DNA of 64,000 nt from Gnetum montanum (GCA_015680685.1 MNCI01025282.1:826212-890211); one strand, 5' to 3'. Shown: positions 22,691 through 34,957, counted from the stretch's first letter. Program-made: numbers and translations. The notes: generated by a model not told the origin, from the sequence alone.

Positions 22691-25424
22691 TTTTAAAACC
22701 TATTGAAATAGTTTAAATCTCTCTTGTTTTCTTGTGGCCCGAAATGGCCTTAAACTAGAACAAGTTACATTTCTGTTTCTTTGAGATTACATTCTTTGTT
22801 TGCATACATAGTTGCATCCTTGCGTTATAAATTACTATTCCCCTTACATTTCTTCTACACTATTACCATTTCAGTTACATTCACACTTATATTTACAAAC
22901 AGTTAAAACAATAAAAAAAATATATTAAAAAAGAAAAAAAAGTTTGTGTTTACACTTGCGTTTATCAAAAGTTTGGACAAAATTTGAAATAAAAAAAACT
23001 TGAATAACATAAAAACAAAACAAAATGTATAAATGTATGAATGGATAATATCAAATGCTAACATTGTATCATACATTTGCTTTCATACAATCCACAAAAT
23101 TTTAACAAAAAAAAAACATAACTAAACATCAGCGCTAGGAGGGGCTTGGTTCCCAAACTCATCCGCATCATCAAGTCCCACTCCACTACGGCCACCATCA
23201 TCATCATCATGTCCCTTTGAAAAACCCCTACATACAGGCGGAAATTAAAATAAGAGTACATAAAACATAAAACCCAAAAAACATAAAACACATAAAACCT
23301 TTGTCCTGGAGTTAAGATGATAAACTAACACCATACCCAACCCACCACTTAAAACACAAGTAACACTTACGTCCTGGCGCCATGACGGTAAACTGACACC
23401 ACACTTAGTCCTAGAATTATGACTTCAAACTAATATCAACCCATATTTCAAACACATAAAATAATTCCCCAGTGGACGAGATATTGTAACAATTGTTGTA
23501 GGATACTTGAATACATATAAACATGTAAATTATTCATAGACAACAGTTTACACTAACACTTAAGTGCATAGTTCACACACTAGACACTTAGACAAATTTT
23601 CAGTGTTCACATGCTGGACACTTGGACAAATTTTCAGTGTTCACACGCTGCCAACTTGGCACTTAGACAAATTTTCAGTGTTCATACACTACCAACTTGA
23701 CACGCTAGACACTTAGAAGAAATTTATACTTAGTTTTCACATGCCCTCGTAACCATGGGGGGTCTTGTTAGCAGAGTTCTATATTAATTTGGCTAACCAA
23801 AGGCGTTAGCCTCTCGAATTTACCAGGCCCTCCATAATGGCTAGTTTACTGTTGGTATCTAAACAAATTAATACTAGGAATGCCCACAAATATTTTATAA
23901 AATGCATTGGGGACAACATGAACCAAAACTTCATTGAAGGAGGGCTAATTATGTTACAAGCATAGGTAAAATAGCAATTAGTTCACATTATCTTAGATGC
24001 TGGAAAAGCACATTATCTTAGATGCTGGAAAAGTAACTCATGCTGCGGAGGTGAGATACTCATGCTGCACACAAGATGACAATAACTCAAGGTAAAATAC
24101 AAATAACTCATGCTGTTTGAATGCATCGCTAATGACCGGCTCTTCCCTGGATACTTGCTACTCCCGTGTTCCTTACATGAGCTAAGCTTGCATTAGTTAT
24201 TTCTGATCTCATCTTGGAGGATTGTGTAATGTTTTAAGGCCCAACTCATGCTATGCCGACAAACATGGATGCCCACATGAGCTATTCATGCCAATACTAA
24301 GGTACGCTCACGTTGCAACTTAGGGGAGTAACTCATGGTTACATTTTGCGCCAAAATACACTACCATGGCATCAAAACATGTGATTTTTGGCATCAATAT
24401 TTTATCATTGGACTAGATAAAAGATATATTTTACACATGGATGAATCAGCGTAATAAATCATCAATTCAAGAAAGCACGGTGTCAATTTCCTTTTATATA
24501 AAACTAATATATTGGCCATATAAGGTGATTTATCTCGATAATATAGCGTGATATAAAAGGTTGTGTTAAATTATTTTAATGGACTAAAATTATTTTAAAC
24601 TAAAAGTTCCAATATTCACCAAACATCACCTGATAAATTACATGCTATATATTTTTATTGCCCATAATGATGCTTAGAATTAAAGGCTTTGATCAAAAAG
24701 CCTTCCCTGTTACTTGTGAATCGCGATGCCTACCGTGTTTTCATTTTACTAGTACACTGATGTTGGAGATAAGCTTAACTCGTAAGAAATGACCAATTCC
24801 TCTCCCATTTTTTTTAACCAAAACTCGAGATCACTCACTGCTAAGGGCTTCATTCGTTCAAGAGGCAAGGTCGACCAATATAATGGATAGCACATGAGCC
24901 TTGTATTTTGTATTGCTATTTGTGCTAGTCTAGAAAAGCATGTTCAATTTCTCCCAATCAAGGCCCACTGTTCATAGTCACAGTAGGCTCTGCCGTATTT
25001 GCATACCATATTCATAGATTAGTTGGTTTTAGATAGGGTATGCCGACGACTTGTAAAAATGGTTCACAAAATGCATCGTGACACTTGGTTAGGCTTTGTT
25101 CTAACAATAGCGTTCACAAACGTCTGATTGTGAATGCTAGTACATGAGCACAATTGATATGTCTTGCAATGGAATGAAACAAGTGTGAGGTAGATGTACA
25201 GTACTGGTTAGAATAGATTGAATTGGAGGCATCAAATTTTATACTCTTAGTGGATGGGTGAAGTTACCAGGCACTCACGATAAAGCCAGAATATAAACGC
25301 AAGCTATTGGGCCAAGGCGAACTCACGCTGTTAAGGAAACTGAGTCACTCACATAGTGTACACGAAGTTAGGCGCTAGTATTCATTCAAAATAAAAAAAA
25401 TTATTTTTGCTGAGTATGGGAAAA

Positions 25425-25680
25425 CCAAACTAATCACGCTGATATTGAAAACCAAACTACTAATATTGAAAACCAAACTACTCATGCTGATGTTGAAAAC
25501 CAAACTACTCACGCTGATATGGGAAAACCAAACTACTCACACTGATATTAAAAACCAAACTACTCATACTAATATGGGAAAACCAAACTACTCACACTGA
25601 TATTGAAAACCAAACTACTCACGCTGATATTGAAAACCAAATTACTCACACTGATACTGAAAGCCTGTACTCACGCTGAT
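25425..25680 (+). repeat. ~28-bp tandem array
   Basis: About nine units of ACTCACGCTGATATTGAAAA plus CCAAACT, with a GGGA variant in some. It lies in the protease-RT spacer. The word CACGCTGAT continues in looser form to about 26 kb. Confidence 0.9.
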
Positions 25681-27187
25681 GAAAACACTCACGTTAGAAT
25701 ATTCACCCATGATGATGATTGGGTTGTACACTCACATTGCTTATGGTCCTATATTCACCCTCACACTGATTTTTGCCCATTATTCACGCATATTTTAACT
25801 CCATAAACTCACGCTGACACTAGGACAGGCACTCACGCTAATGCTTGGCCCTGTACTCATGCTAACGTTGATCCCAGCACCACATTCATGCTAATCTTTG
25901 AGTCATGTACTCACACTGGATGAGGCCTTGTACACGCAATGAGGATAATTCCACCTATGAACTCACGCTGATTGAGGCAATAAATGCCCACGATCGCAAA
26001 AACAAACATTCAAAACCCTCATGTATAAGCAGTGGAACTGCAACTAAAACTAGGAACGCAAACCTTGCAATTCATGGTAGGGAAAACAAAAAAATCGTAG
26101 AAACCCTGGCCCTCCCCAAAATCGAAAAAATAAAATACACCTGAAAAAATGCAGTCTAGAAATTAACTACTTGCGTTAAGGGAATTAAATCATGCGGAAG
26201 ACATCATTCACATGAAAAAATTTATCCCAAAATAGGTCATTTCTTACACACACTGTAAATGCCCAGGGTACAGGGATGTTTACACCGTACACATGGAAAC
26301 AGTGACAGAAAACAGCAAGGAAAAGATGAATAAAACATGAAACAGGAGCGTACCGGTGCACGGACCCTATCCATGAAGGGATCCTGGGCTAAGGAAGGCG
26401 TTGAATCATCTCCTTGCTTTCCTCCACGAATGTTAGCATCGCCTCCTTCTTTCCCTTGCCCTTGTCTTGTTTGCCTTTACCCATTTTTCCCTAGACGTTG
26501 TAGATCTGATCCCGTACGCTGCAAATCTGGACGTTGTAGCTACAGATTTGGCTCTGAATGATGTAGATCTGGGTGTAGTAGTTAGTCACGCTCCCCTCTG
26601 TGATGCTATACACTGCCATACACACTCTGATTCTACCTCTAATGCTGGCTATCCGCTACCCACCTTGCTTACGCTGCCACTGTTGCCTAGTTTCCAATAC
26701 TCACACTGTAAAATGATGAAATGAGTTTTACATTTACTGGTCAAACCTTTTTAATTCCCCCCCCCCCCTTTATTTTATTATATTTAACCATTACTTTTAT
26801 TGCCTTTACCACATTGTTTTGACACTAACCTCCTAGGTAAAATGCCCACACCTTAAAAGTAAAAAATTTAAAAAAAATTAAAATATACATAATGTTACTT
26901 CTCCTCTTACGCTGGCCCATGGTTAATAGCGTCCAAAAAAATAATATAAAAATTAAAAAATAAAATAAAATATTTACTTTTAATTATGTTCACCCCTTTG
27001 GGCAACACCAAACTGTAAAAGCTTCTAAAAATAAAGCAAAATACATAATGTTATTCTTTGTTACTTTGGTTATGTTGCCCCACTTTTCTTTTATCAATGC
27101 CTAAACCTTAAACTTTAAAAATAATATATATATATATATATATAAAATAAAATATAAAATAAAGAAAATATTTTAAATTCTTGTACA

Positions 27188-27370
27188 CACACATGGCCCG
27201 GTATGGCCTTAAACTGCCACACATGGCCCAGTATGGCCTTAAATTGCCACCCTGGCTCGGTACGGCCTTAAACTGCCACACATGGCTTGGTATGACCTTA
27301 AACTACCACCCCAGCTTGATACAGCCTTAAACTGCCATACGTCCAGGCATGATGGTAAAATACCCTTGGC
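27188..27370 (+). repeat. TAAACTGCCA motif array before RT
   Basis: Six units of about 30 bp follow the pattern GGTATGGCCTTAAACTGCCA. It is the same motif class as the arrays after protease and after integrase, with GGCCTTAAACT in place of GACGTTAAACT. Confidence 0.88.
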
Positions 27371-27462
27371 ATACCATTAGTTACATTTTAAACGTAAAAT
27401 CAATTTCTTAAGAAAAAAAAAAGAAAACTCACCCTTGCTAACATAGCTCCCTGTTTCATTGG

Positions 27463-28740
27463 TAGGAGCAAATACATGGATACCAAGCAACTCTTCATAC
27501 CGTTGTCTATCAATGGACCACATGGAGTAATTAAATGAGAAATCAATCTAGAGTCCATTGATTTAGACTCCCCAACATACAATAATTTAGTGGTATAAAC
27601 CCAAGAAACACTAGATTTCTTTAAAGGAATGACAAAATCTCTGGACCTAGAAGCCGATAACATCACCGAAGATCCCCTAGCCGAAGTCCCCATAACTATG
27701 TTAGATGGTGAAGTTAAAATTTTAAAACTAAGTACTCTACTAAATCCACAACTTGCCAATGACATAACTCAAGTGCTAAAAGACAACATGAAAGCATTCG
27801 CTTGTTCTTACACTGATATGCTTGGGCTTGACCCTCGAATAGTCCAACATAACATTATACTTGATCCAAAACTAAGACCAGTGAAACAAAAAGCATGTAA
27901 GGTTAAGCCTGAAGTAGCATTGGTAGTTCGCAATGAGATCAAAAAGCTTTATCAAGCTAGTTTCATTTGAGCTGTGGACTACGCTGATTGGGTATCCAAC
28001 ATGGTTATAGTCCCAAAGAAGAATAGGAGCATTCGTCTATGTATTGACTTCCGTGACCTCAACATTGCAACCATAAAAGATGACTTCCCGCTACCTAGCA
28101 TCAATCAACTTGTTGATTCAACTGTTGGGCATGCATTGTTATCCTTTATGGATGGCTTTTCAGGATACAACCAAATTAGGATCAACCTAGACATCAACTC
28201 AGGACAACCTTTATGACACCATGGGGTACATTTTGTTATACGATGATGTCATTCGGTCTCAAGAACGCTGGGGCCGTGTATCAACGAGTGATGACATTCA
28301 TCTTTAGTGATTACATGTTCAACTCACTCAATGACTATGTAGATGACATTGTGGTTAAATCAAAAACAACTGAGCAACATGTATAAAGACCTAGACTTGG
28401 TACTGAAACGTTGTCTAAAATACGAGCTTAGACTCAACCTGAAGAAATGTGTCTTTGGGGTCAAAACAGGCAAAATGCTTGGATTCGTCGTATCTGAGAT
28501 AGGGATATAAGTAGATCCGGATAAGGTTAAGGTAATAACAAATCTAAAACCACCTAGAAACCTTACTGAACTTTGCAGTCTACAAGGTAGATTACAGTTT
28601 ATCAGACGTTTCATTGAAAAACTTATGGACAAGTTGAGGCCTATGTAGCACTTATTGCGCAAGAAAGTCCATTTTGAATGGACTCCACAGTGCCAAGAAG
28701 CCTTTGAGAACATCAAAATGGCACTAGCTCAATTACTGAT
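27463..28740 (+). pseudogene. Reverse transcriptase of the inner element, broken
   Basis: The reading frame opens right after an acceptor-like TTGGTAG and gives SKYMDTKQLFIPLSINGPHG, stop, then VTTP-like linker sequence and LDPRIVQHNIILDPKLRPVK. The RT starts at VSNMVIVPKKNRSIRLCIDF, followed by FPLPSINQLVDSTVGHALLS and FMDGFSGYNQI. After a frameshift near 28200 it reads TPWGTFCYTMMSFGLKNAG and LNDYVDDIVVKSKT; the catalytic YVDD is intact at 28335-28346. Stops at 27970 and after 28380 and the frameshift disable it. Confidence 0.9.
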
Positions 28741-28745
28741 AGTTC

Positions 28746-29206
28746 ATCCACCATAGAACAATAAACCATTTTACATCTACCTTGCAACGTCTGATTCATC
28801 CATCGCGTCTATGCTTTGTCAGAAATGCGAAGATGGAACCGAAATCTCGGTTTACTACTTGAGCCATGCATTAGTAGCCTATGAACAACATTACAATGAC
28901 GTGGAGAGGTCATGCCTTGCCCTTATCTTTTATTTAAAGAAGTGGCAACATTATCTCTTCTGTAACCAAGTTAATATCATCTGTAAAGACAACATGCTCA
29001 GAGCTATCACGAACAACATATATGAATCAAGTAAGATAGCTAGATGGAAAGCAATGATTGCTAAATTTGACCTGCACTACATAGCTCAATCATCAGTTAA
29101 AGGTCAAGCTATAGTCAATCAAATGACTGCATCACCAACGCAAGACCAAGCAACGATCAACCCAGAGTTTCCCAATGAGAACTTAAACACAATAGACATA
29201 GTACCT
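28746..29206 (+). pseudogene. RNase H (connection-linked) of the inner element
   Basis: The sequence reads NKPFYIYLATSDSSIASMLC, then VYYLSHALVAYEQHYNDVER and LALIFYLKKWQHYLF, matching the retroelement RNase H that follows RT. One open frame carries from here into the next domain without a stop (28811-29302). Confidence 0.85.
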
Positions 29207-29208
29207 GA

Positions 29209-29605
29209 TAACTATGATGCATTCCTAAACTTTGATGGAGCATCGACCTCTCGAGGAAGAAGTGTTACAACTGTCATCACATATCCCTCTGGGGAGAACT
29301 GACTCTTTGCTTATCATTTAAACTTTCCTTGTACTAACAACGTGGCAGAGTACGAAGGTCTTCTTAGAGGTCTCATGGTAGCACTAGCTTCAAAAACCAC
29401 ACGGCTTGTAGTTAGAGGCAACTCATAGTTAGTCATCAATCAGGTCACATACGTATATGCATGTAAATCTTTACATTTACAACCATACTGTGACTTGGCA
29501 AAGCACCTGTTGAAACAATTCACAAACATAGATGTGTAACATGTTTCCAAAAGTGACAATACCATTGTAGATGCACTTGCAACATTAGCCCTAAAAATTT
29601 CACCT
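29209..29605 (+). pseudogene. Second, archaeal-type RNase H (aRNH) of the inner element, broken
   Basis: The sequence reads YDAFLNFDGASTSRGRS, TYPSGEN, a stop, then NFPCTNNVAEYEGLLRGLMV, VRGNS, a stop, LVINQVT and NTIVDALATLAL. The order DGAS...NNVAEYE...G(D/N)S...DALA is the plant aRNH pattern, with Asp and Glu catalytic residues visible and the third Asp replaced by Asn in VRGNS. This extra domain is the marker of the Tat lineage. Confidence 0.85.
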
Positions 29606-30951
29606 CACATGTTTCATGCGTTGCCCAGTTCCATAACTTGTTGTGCCAAGCCCATAACTGATGCTCCCGATGAACTACCCATAGCATTCGTTAACACAAC
29701 ACACGTTTTGGAATGGTATGATGACATAAAGGAGAACCTTCTACATGGTGAACCACCTCAACATCTAACGAATGCTCAGAAGGATGCAGTGTGGAAACAC
29801 TCTCAGCAGTATGCATTAGTAGGGGACACGCTATGTCGCAGATCCTATGAAGGCATTTTGTTAGTGTGCGTTAGTAGCATCGATGGTTAAACCATCATGG
29901 AGAAAATTCATGAAGGACTTTGCGGAGGGCATATAGCACCCAAGGCAATAACAACCAAAATCAGACGTTTAGGCTACTATTGGCTGCACATGGAGTACAA
30001 CTGTTTCTCCAAAGTTAAAACATGCAACATCTGTCAAAAACATGGTAATCTTATACATGTGCCACCTAACGAGTTGCATACAGCTCAAATCACATGGCCT
30101 TTCCAGAAATGGGGGTTAGACATCATAGGACCATAACTCCCCCATCTTCCGCAAGACATAGCTTCATTATAACCGCAACGGAATATTTCACAAAATGGGT
30201 AGAAGTTATTCCTCTTAGGAAGACCACATCAAAACAAATATGCAACTTCATCCTTGACAACATTGTGACTCGTTTTGGCATTCCAATAACCATAATCACT
30301 GATAACGGCCCACAATTCAGCAGTGTCGAAACCAAAACCTTTTGCGAGAGCCTAGGCATCAAACATTCATTTTCATCACCATACTATCCTCAGAGCAATG
30401 GTCAAGTAGAATCCATGAATAAAATGGTCATCATGGTGCTCAAGAAAATGCTTAATCAAAGCCAAAGAAGATGGCATGAACAACTAGTTTACGTGCTATG
30501 GGCATATCGAACGATGTAGAGAACATCCACAGGTAAAACACCGTATAGTCTTGTTTATGATTCAGAAGCTATTTTACCTTTGGAGTTGCAGGTACCTTCG
30601 TTGCGGATCATACTCTCCGAACTCCTCAATGAAAGTCAAAACAATGACTCACACATTGTTGACCTTGACTCAGTGGAGGAGGAACAAACACGCACACTGG
30701 ATCAAATCGAGTGGTACCAAAAGCAACGACGACGATGACATCGACATGACATTCATAAACACCCGATCAAGGAAGGTGACCTTGTCCTTAAGATGGTTCG
30801 TGAACACACGGAAAAATTCTCGGCCAACTGGGAAGGGCCTTACTTGGTCACCAAAGCATATGAAAATGGAGCATTTAAACTAGCTAATATGGATGGTAAC
30901 GAGCTTGATCATCCAAAAAATCACATGTACCTCAAGCCATTTTATGCCTGA
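29606..30951 (+). pseudogene. Integrase of the inner element, broken
   Basis: The zinc-binding part reads HEGLCGGHIAPKAITTKIRR and later CNICQKHG (H-H-C-C). The core shows WGLDIIGP (first Asp), then after a frameshift near 30130 ITDNGPQFSS (second Asp) and SNGQVESMNK (Glu), a complete D-D-E set split over two frames. The C-terminal part reads KEGDLVLKMVREHTEKF, NWEGPYLVTKAY and HPKNHMYLKPFY, then stops. A TAG at 30517 and another stop near 30740 also interrupt it. It would insert cDNA into chromatin if intact. Confidence 0.9.
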
Positions 30952-30964
30952 ACAAAGCCTAAGG

Positions 30965-31260
30965 TATGCATTCGTCCTGTAATCATGACGATAAACTGAT
31001 ATCACAGAGTGGTCCTGGCATCATGACCTAAAACTGATACCACAGATCATCCGGAATGACAATAAACTACCACACTCTCATCTGATAGAGTCCGCTAAGA
31101 CTATAAACTAGCTTGCCTCCCCATAATCTGCCACAACTAAAAACTAGCATTGCACTGTCTTCTACGATGCTAAACTGGCTACGTCTAACAAGTTATGATG
31201 TAAAACTAATCCAAAATAGTCTGTCAAGACTATAAACTGGAAAGTTCTTCACTGGCCTAC
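30965..31260 (+). repeat. TAAACT-motif array after integrase
   Basis: Units such as TCATGACGATAAACTGATA, GGAATGACAATAAACTACCA and TAAGACTATAAACTAGCTT recur at 30-50 bp spacing. The array begins a few bases after the integrase stop. Confidence 0.8.
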
Positions 31261-31440
31261 TAATCTATTACTGTAATCAAATGGCATGTCTTCATCAACC
31301 TACTGTATGAATTCATCACATAGACTCTGATAACATTGCTGTTGCTTAATTTTGTTTGCCTGCGGTTGCACGTGGTGTCTCCATCCCATTGGTTGCATCC
31401 ATGTTTAAAGTGTTAAGTTAACTCATTCAATTGTGATTTT

Positions 31441-31630
31441 CTTGTCTTCTTGGAGTTGTGTTTGCAGGATGACACCTAGACGTGTTCGTACACGGATGCA
31501 CTCCATCACAGTGATGAGGTACCACATTGTTTCTGATGCATGTAACCAGGTTAATCAAACCGTTCACAAGTACATTCCCAATTCCCCAAACATCCCTTAT
31601 TCCCTATCATGTTCTCTCTACCCTGTTTAG
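31441..31630 (+). other. Conserved 3' block with acceptor-like site and a short Arg-rich ORF
   Basis: CTTGTCTTCTTGGAGTTGTG then TTTGCAG looks like a polypyrimidine tract plus splice acceptor. An ATG follows one base later at 31469 and opens a ~53-codon ORF starting MTPRRVRTRMHSIT. The same block, read on the minus strand, is at 56515-56358, and a shorter version is at 39811-39900. The ORF is not kept in the other copies, so a peptide role is doubtful. Confidence 0.65.
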
Positions 31631-32434
31631 TTACATTTCCCGGATACATCCTAGTCACCTCAAAACTTTGAACACATGGTTGCACACTGTAAATCTCAAG
31701 GCAGTTGTAACACGCAGCACAGCCCATGATACAATCACAAGCACACGAGCACGAGTACAACATTAAAAAAATTCTCTTTCCACAAAAACAAAAAAAATAA
31801 AAGAAAAACACAAAAAAAAATAAACAAATAAAATAAAATAAAATAAAAACATAAAAAATTAAAGAGAAAAATCCATCACAAGACCCTTGGCACTTCCCAT
31901 ATAAGCCCCAAGTGGGAAGGTACTTATCTTGTAAGAAAACACTCGTGTCTCAAACAATCATGTTGCATCCCACCCCGTGGCTTTGGCTGTTGGATAATGG
32001 GTTTCCTTTGACACTCAACAAGGGTCCTATTTCTCCAAAGAACGCACCACCTCATCGCATGGCTTTGGTTGTGATAATGAATTCTTTTAAGTAGGATACA
32101 AGATTCTCGTTCCTCCAAAAGGATGCACATCCCATGCCTTGGTCCCAAGTCTGCTAGATACTAGCTATTGATAAGGACCAACATGATGTGTTCACACAAG
32201 AGCATTCCTCTTCCCATAGTTAAATAAAACCATCCCTTCATCAATCCCTAATCTCATAGTTACAAACCTTCTCCCTATACATCTCAAAACCTCATTTCCT
32301 GATCCCATGTACTTCTGATCATGATGCGATGACATCTGGCCAAGTGCCAAAGAACAATGCTTGATATCCAGTTGCTCGTTGTGTTTTTTACTTCTTTGTC
32401 AACACCTCTCAGGTAAATTCCTCCAGGCTTCAAC
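31631..32434 (+). other. 3' untranslated region of the inner element, with A-rich tract
   Basis: There is no ORF of note. A strongly A-rich stretch (31764-31865, AAATAAAATAAAATAAAA) is matched in the third element by a T-rich stretch at 56030-56170 on the opposite orientation, so it is a shared part of the 3' region. Confidence 0.6.
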
Positions 32435-32447
32435 AAGGAGGGGCCAA
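32435..32447 (+). other. Polypurine tract, inner element
   Basis: AAGGAGGGG followed by CCAA lies directly before the TG of the 3' LTR. It is the expected plus-strand primer site, and the other two elements have AAAGAGGGG in the same place. Confidence 0.85.
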
Positions 32448-34236
32448 TGAAAACACCACAAAATTTTGGCCTAGCACTTTCAAAAAAGATTCAAGTTAAG
32501 TCATGCAGCTACCCAAGCATGAGTATAGCATGACCAAACTTGGAGGCCTCCAAAACAGCCCCTGATGGTTCATGATTCAACAAGAAAGGTCCCCTGGGGT
32601 CCACAGGTAACTGCACCAACTTCCAGCATCTAGAATCACAAGTTCCGGGCTCAAGATGCCTAGTTCGGGCTAAGTACACTTTAGTCACGCTGGCTTACAC
32701 TGCACAACGTAAGGATTAGCATAACCAACTTTTGATGCCCCAAAAATGAGTCAAAACATGCCAAAATTGAGCACAAGGACCCCCCCATGACCTTCACTAA
32801 GGCCCCCGTAGCTCCTAGCCTCTAGAAAATCAAAATTTGGGTCTGAAATGAGGTATTTTCAGTTGATGATGCTGGGGTTACTTTTTTAGACGTTGCACAG
32901 TGTATGAACAGTGTAACAAACCCAAACAGGCCCAAAATGGCAGCCAAACAGAGTCAAAATTTATGCCCAAGCCACCCTAGAGAGCAAGCAGTAGTCAGGC
33001 AACATCAAACAGGCATCAGCGTACAAAAATGAGTTCAAAACAGGGCAGAAACACTTGGTGACGCTGGGTTACTTTTTCAGATGCTGCACAGCGTAATGCT
33101 TAGCGTAATAAATCAAAATAGGGTTAAAAAAACATCTAAATTAGCCCAAATTTGGCACACAAAACCCTCATGATACATGGCATGCATATCCACTCTGAAA
33201 ATTGGTCTCAAAGGTCAAAATGGGTTCAAAATGCACTATTTTCAGGTCATACGCTGTTAGTCACGTTGGCATGCTTCCAGTAGCATAAACCCAACATAAA
33301 CACTTTCATACGCTGGACGCTGAACGCCAGATGCTAATGCTAGAATAGGCTACGCACACATCAGAGCTAGATCCATGCATGCTGGAGGTTTTGGAAGCAC
33401 AAAAACAACACAAAACTATATATCCGGAGGCTAGACACCCAGATCCACACTTGTACATTAACATTTGTTGCATTTTTGAAATTTTTTTCAGTGTTTCAAG
33501 TTCTTATGCTGGGCATTACACATGCCAACATAAGAGATCTTGGACACTGCACTGTACATTATAACAATTTCTATGCATTCAGTCAACGGACACACCTGTC
33601 ACCTGAATTTTTCTCACTGCGCAACCACTGATCTTCTCCCAGATCTGAATCTCACATCCAAAACCCTATAAATCTCCTGTTTTTCCACTAGATCAAGGTT
33701 CAGAAAATTTGAATCTCACAGACTTAGGAAATCTAGGCATCAATCTCATACGTTGGGCTTCATACAGACTTGGATGCCATACACCTGCAATCCAAAACCT
33801 GCATCTTCCCAGCATTCGTTCTCATCCATCGGGGTTAAACATCCACCTTGCGACCACTTCTCAACTACATTCTAATCGGTGCACATTCTAATTGTTTATC
33901 AATACAAACAGTTTGCATTATTGCCCAGATTCGTGTAGTTTACATTATGTTCCTATTCATATTTTTTCCTATTTTCATTATCTATTATTTAAATAGTTTA
34001 CATTTGTTTTCGTTCATTTACGTTCAGTTTTGCATTTGTTTACGTATAACCCAATGCATCCTAATTGTGTACGTTTGTGGAAGTCCTCATTTGATCCGCG
34101 TGTGGACCATTCAAGGCACTCTACCTCTGTTGATTTTCAACTTGCCCTCAGGTGAAGGCAGGGTCTTACTGTTTCATCCGTAGATCTCTCAGTGTTCGTT
34201 CATTCCAACCTCCCACCAACGATTTTGGATGGTACA
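32448..34236 (+). repeat. Inner element 3' LTR
   Basis: It pairs with 16108-17902 over its whole length with scattered substitutions and small indels. It ends ...GGATGGTACA before the target duplication. Confidence 0.92.
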
Positions 34237-34241
34237 GAAGC

Positions 34242-34933
34242 TTGACATTCATTTCTCACAAGTAAGGAAGTTGGCACTTCTATTTGGCATTTGGCACTTT
34301 GGCATCTTGGCACTTGGCTCCATGGGCAAATGAGACCTAGGGCACACTACATTGGCAGAGAGGCACAACTACATCACACGGTACACTGCATCCCCATTGT
34401 AGCCCTTTAGAACATCACATGGTACACTGTGGCTATTAACTCAGCAAGCACAGTCCAACACAATGAGCACCAGACTTCACAGCCTGACATCACCGAGGTT
34501 GTGATTGCACTCCCACTATGCCTATTGTACACTGTGTATCCCTTTGTGAATTAGCTACGCTCCCTCTTTTGGGGCGATTCACTACTATTCTCAAAACTCT
34601 GTTGCATTTCTCAAGCATTTCTCTTTGGCATTTAGCATAACACTTGTATTTTCTCACTTTTCATACATATTTGCATGTTCACGTCATAGTTCTCAAGTCG
34701 GGACACCCTGCTATGCTCTAGCCTTTCCAGACCCGATGCTCGCACGTAACGTAGTATAAACTCTTCTCACACATGGTTATTTTTACACCACGTAAGTCCC
34801 TATCTGATCAACAAGACTATTCAAGGCATCCCATTTTCGTTTTCTTTAGCACTACCCTTACATGGATTCGGGATTAGGCTATACGCCTGGCAACCTCTCA
34901 ATGTTCCAACCATCAACGTTTTCAGACACTACA
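34242..34933 (+). repeat. Outer element 5' LTR, second part
   Basis: It resumes after the inner element with CTTGACATTCATTTCTCAC and continues to AACGTTTTCAGACACTACA, matching the end of the 3' LTR at 41880. It shares GCATTTGGCACTTTGGCA and CATGGGCAAA phrases with 41245-41290. Confidence 0.9.
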
Positions 34934-34938
34934 GGTTT

Positions 34939-34957
34939 TGGCACTAGAAGGAGGACC
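34939..34957 (+). other. Primer-binding-site-like sequence, outer element
   Basis: TGGCACTAGAAGGAGGACC lies 5 bp after the LTR end. It matches the inner element site apart from a C/T-type change. Confidence 0.7.

Larger units (their letters stand above)
22208..27450 (+). other. ~5-kb non-coding spacer between protease and RT, intron-like
   Basis: No domain is readable on either strand over about 5 kb. The spacer holds motif arrays at 22515-22690 and 27188-27370, tandem repeats (ACTCACGCTGATATTG units near 25.5 kb; CAAATTTTCAGTGTTCA units near 23.6 kb), a 12-C run at 26757 and a (TA)n run at 27124. It ends at CCCTGTTTCATTGGTAG, a good splice-acceptor shape, immediately before the pol reading frame. 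In Ogre elements the equivalent region between protease and RT is a spliced intron; for this element that is inference. A donor could not be fixed. Confidence 0.6.
16108..34236 (+). mobile_element. Inner Tat/Ogre-like Ty3/gypsy element (18.1 kb)
   Basis: LTRs of 1795 and 1789 bp start TGAAAACACCACAAAATT and end GGTACA. The flanks are GAAGG at 16103-16107 and GAAGC at 34237-34241, a 5-bp target duplication with one later change. Order: LTR, PBS-like site, gag, protease, a ~5-kb spacer, RT, RNase H, archaeal-type RNase H, integrase, 3' region, polypurine tract, LTR. The second RNase H places it in the Tat lineage, and the spacer between protease and RT recalls Ogre elements, where it is a spliced intron. 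All ORFs are broken by stops and frameshifts, so this copy is inactive. Confidence 0.9.

Noticed and set aside
25425-25680. Regular ~28-bp repeats resembling a CRISPR array
   Set aside because: Units are directly tandem without unique spacers, the setting is a plant retrotransposon spacer, and no cas genes exist here.
31469-31630. Short Arg-rich ORF after the acceptor-like block as a real accessory protein
   Set aside because: The corresponding block in the 54-63 kb element has frame-breaking indels, so peptide conservation is not supported; kept only as part of the non-coding block.
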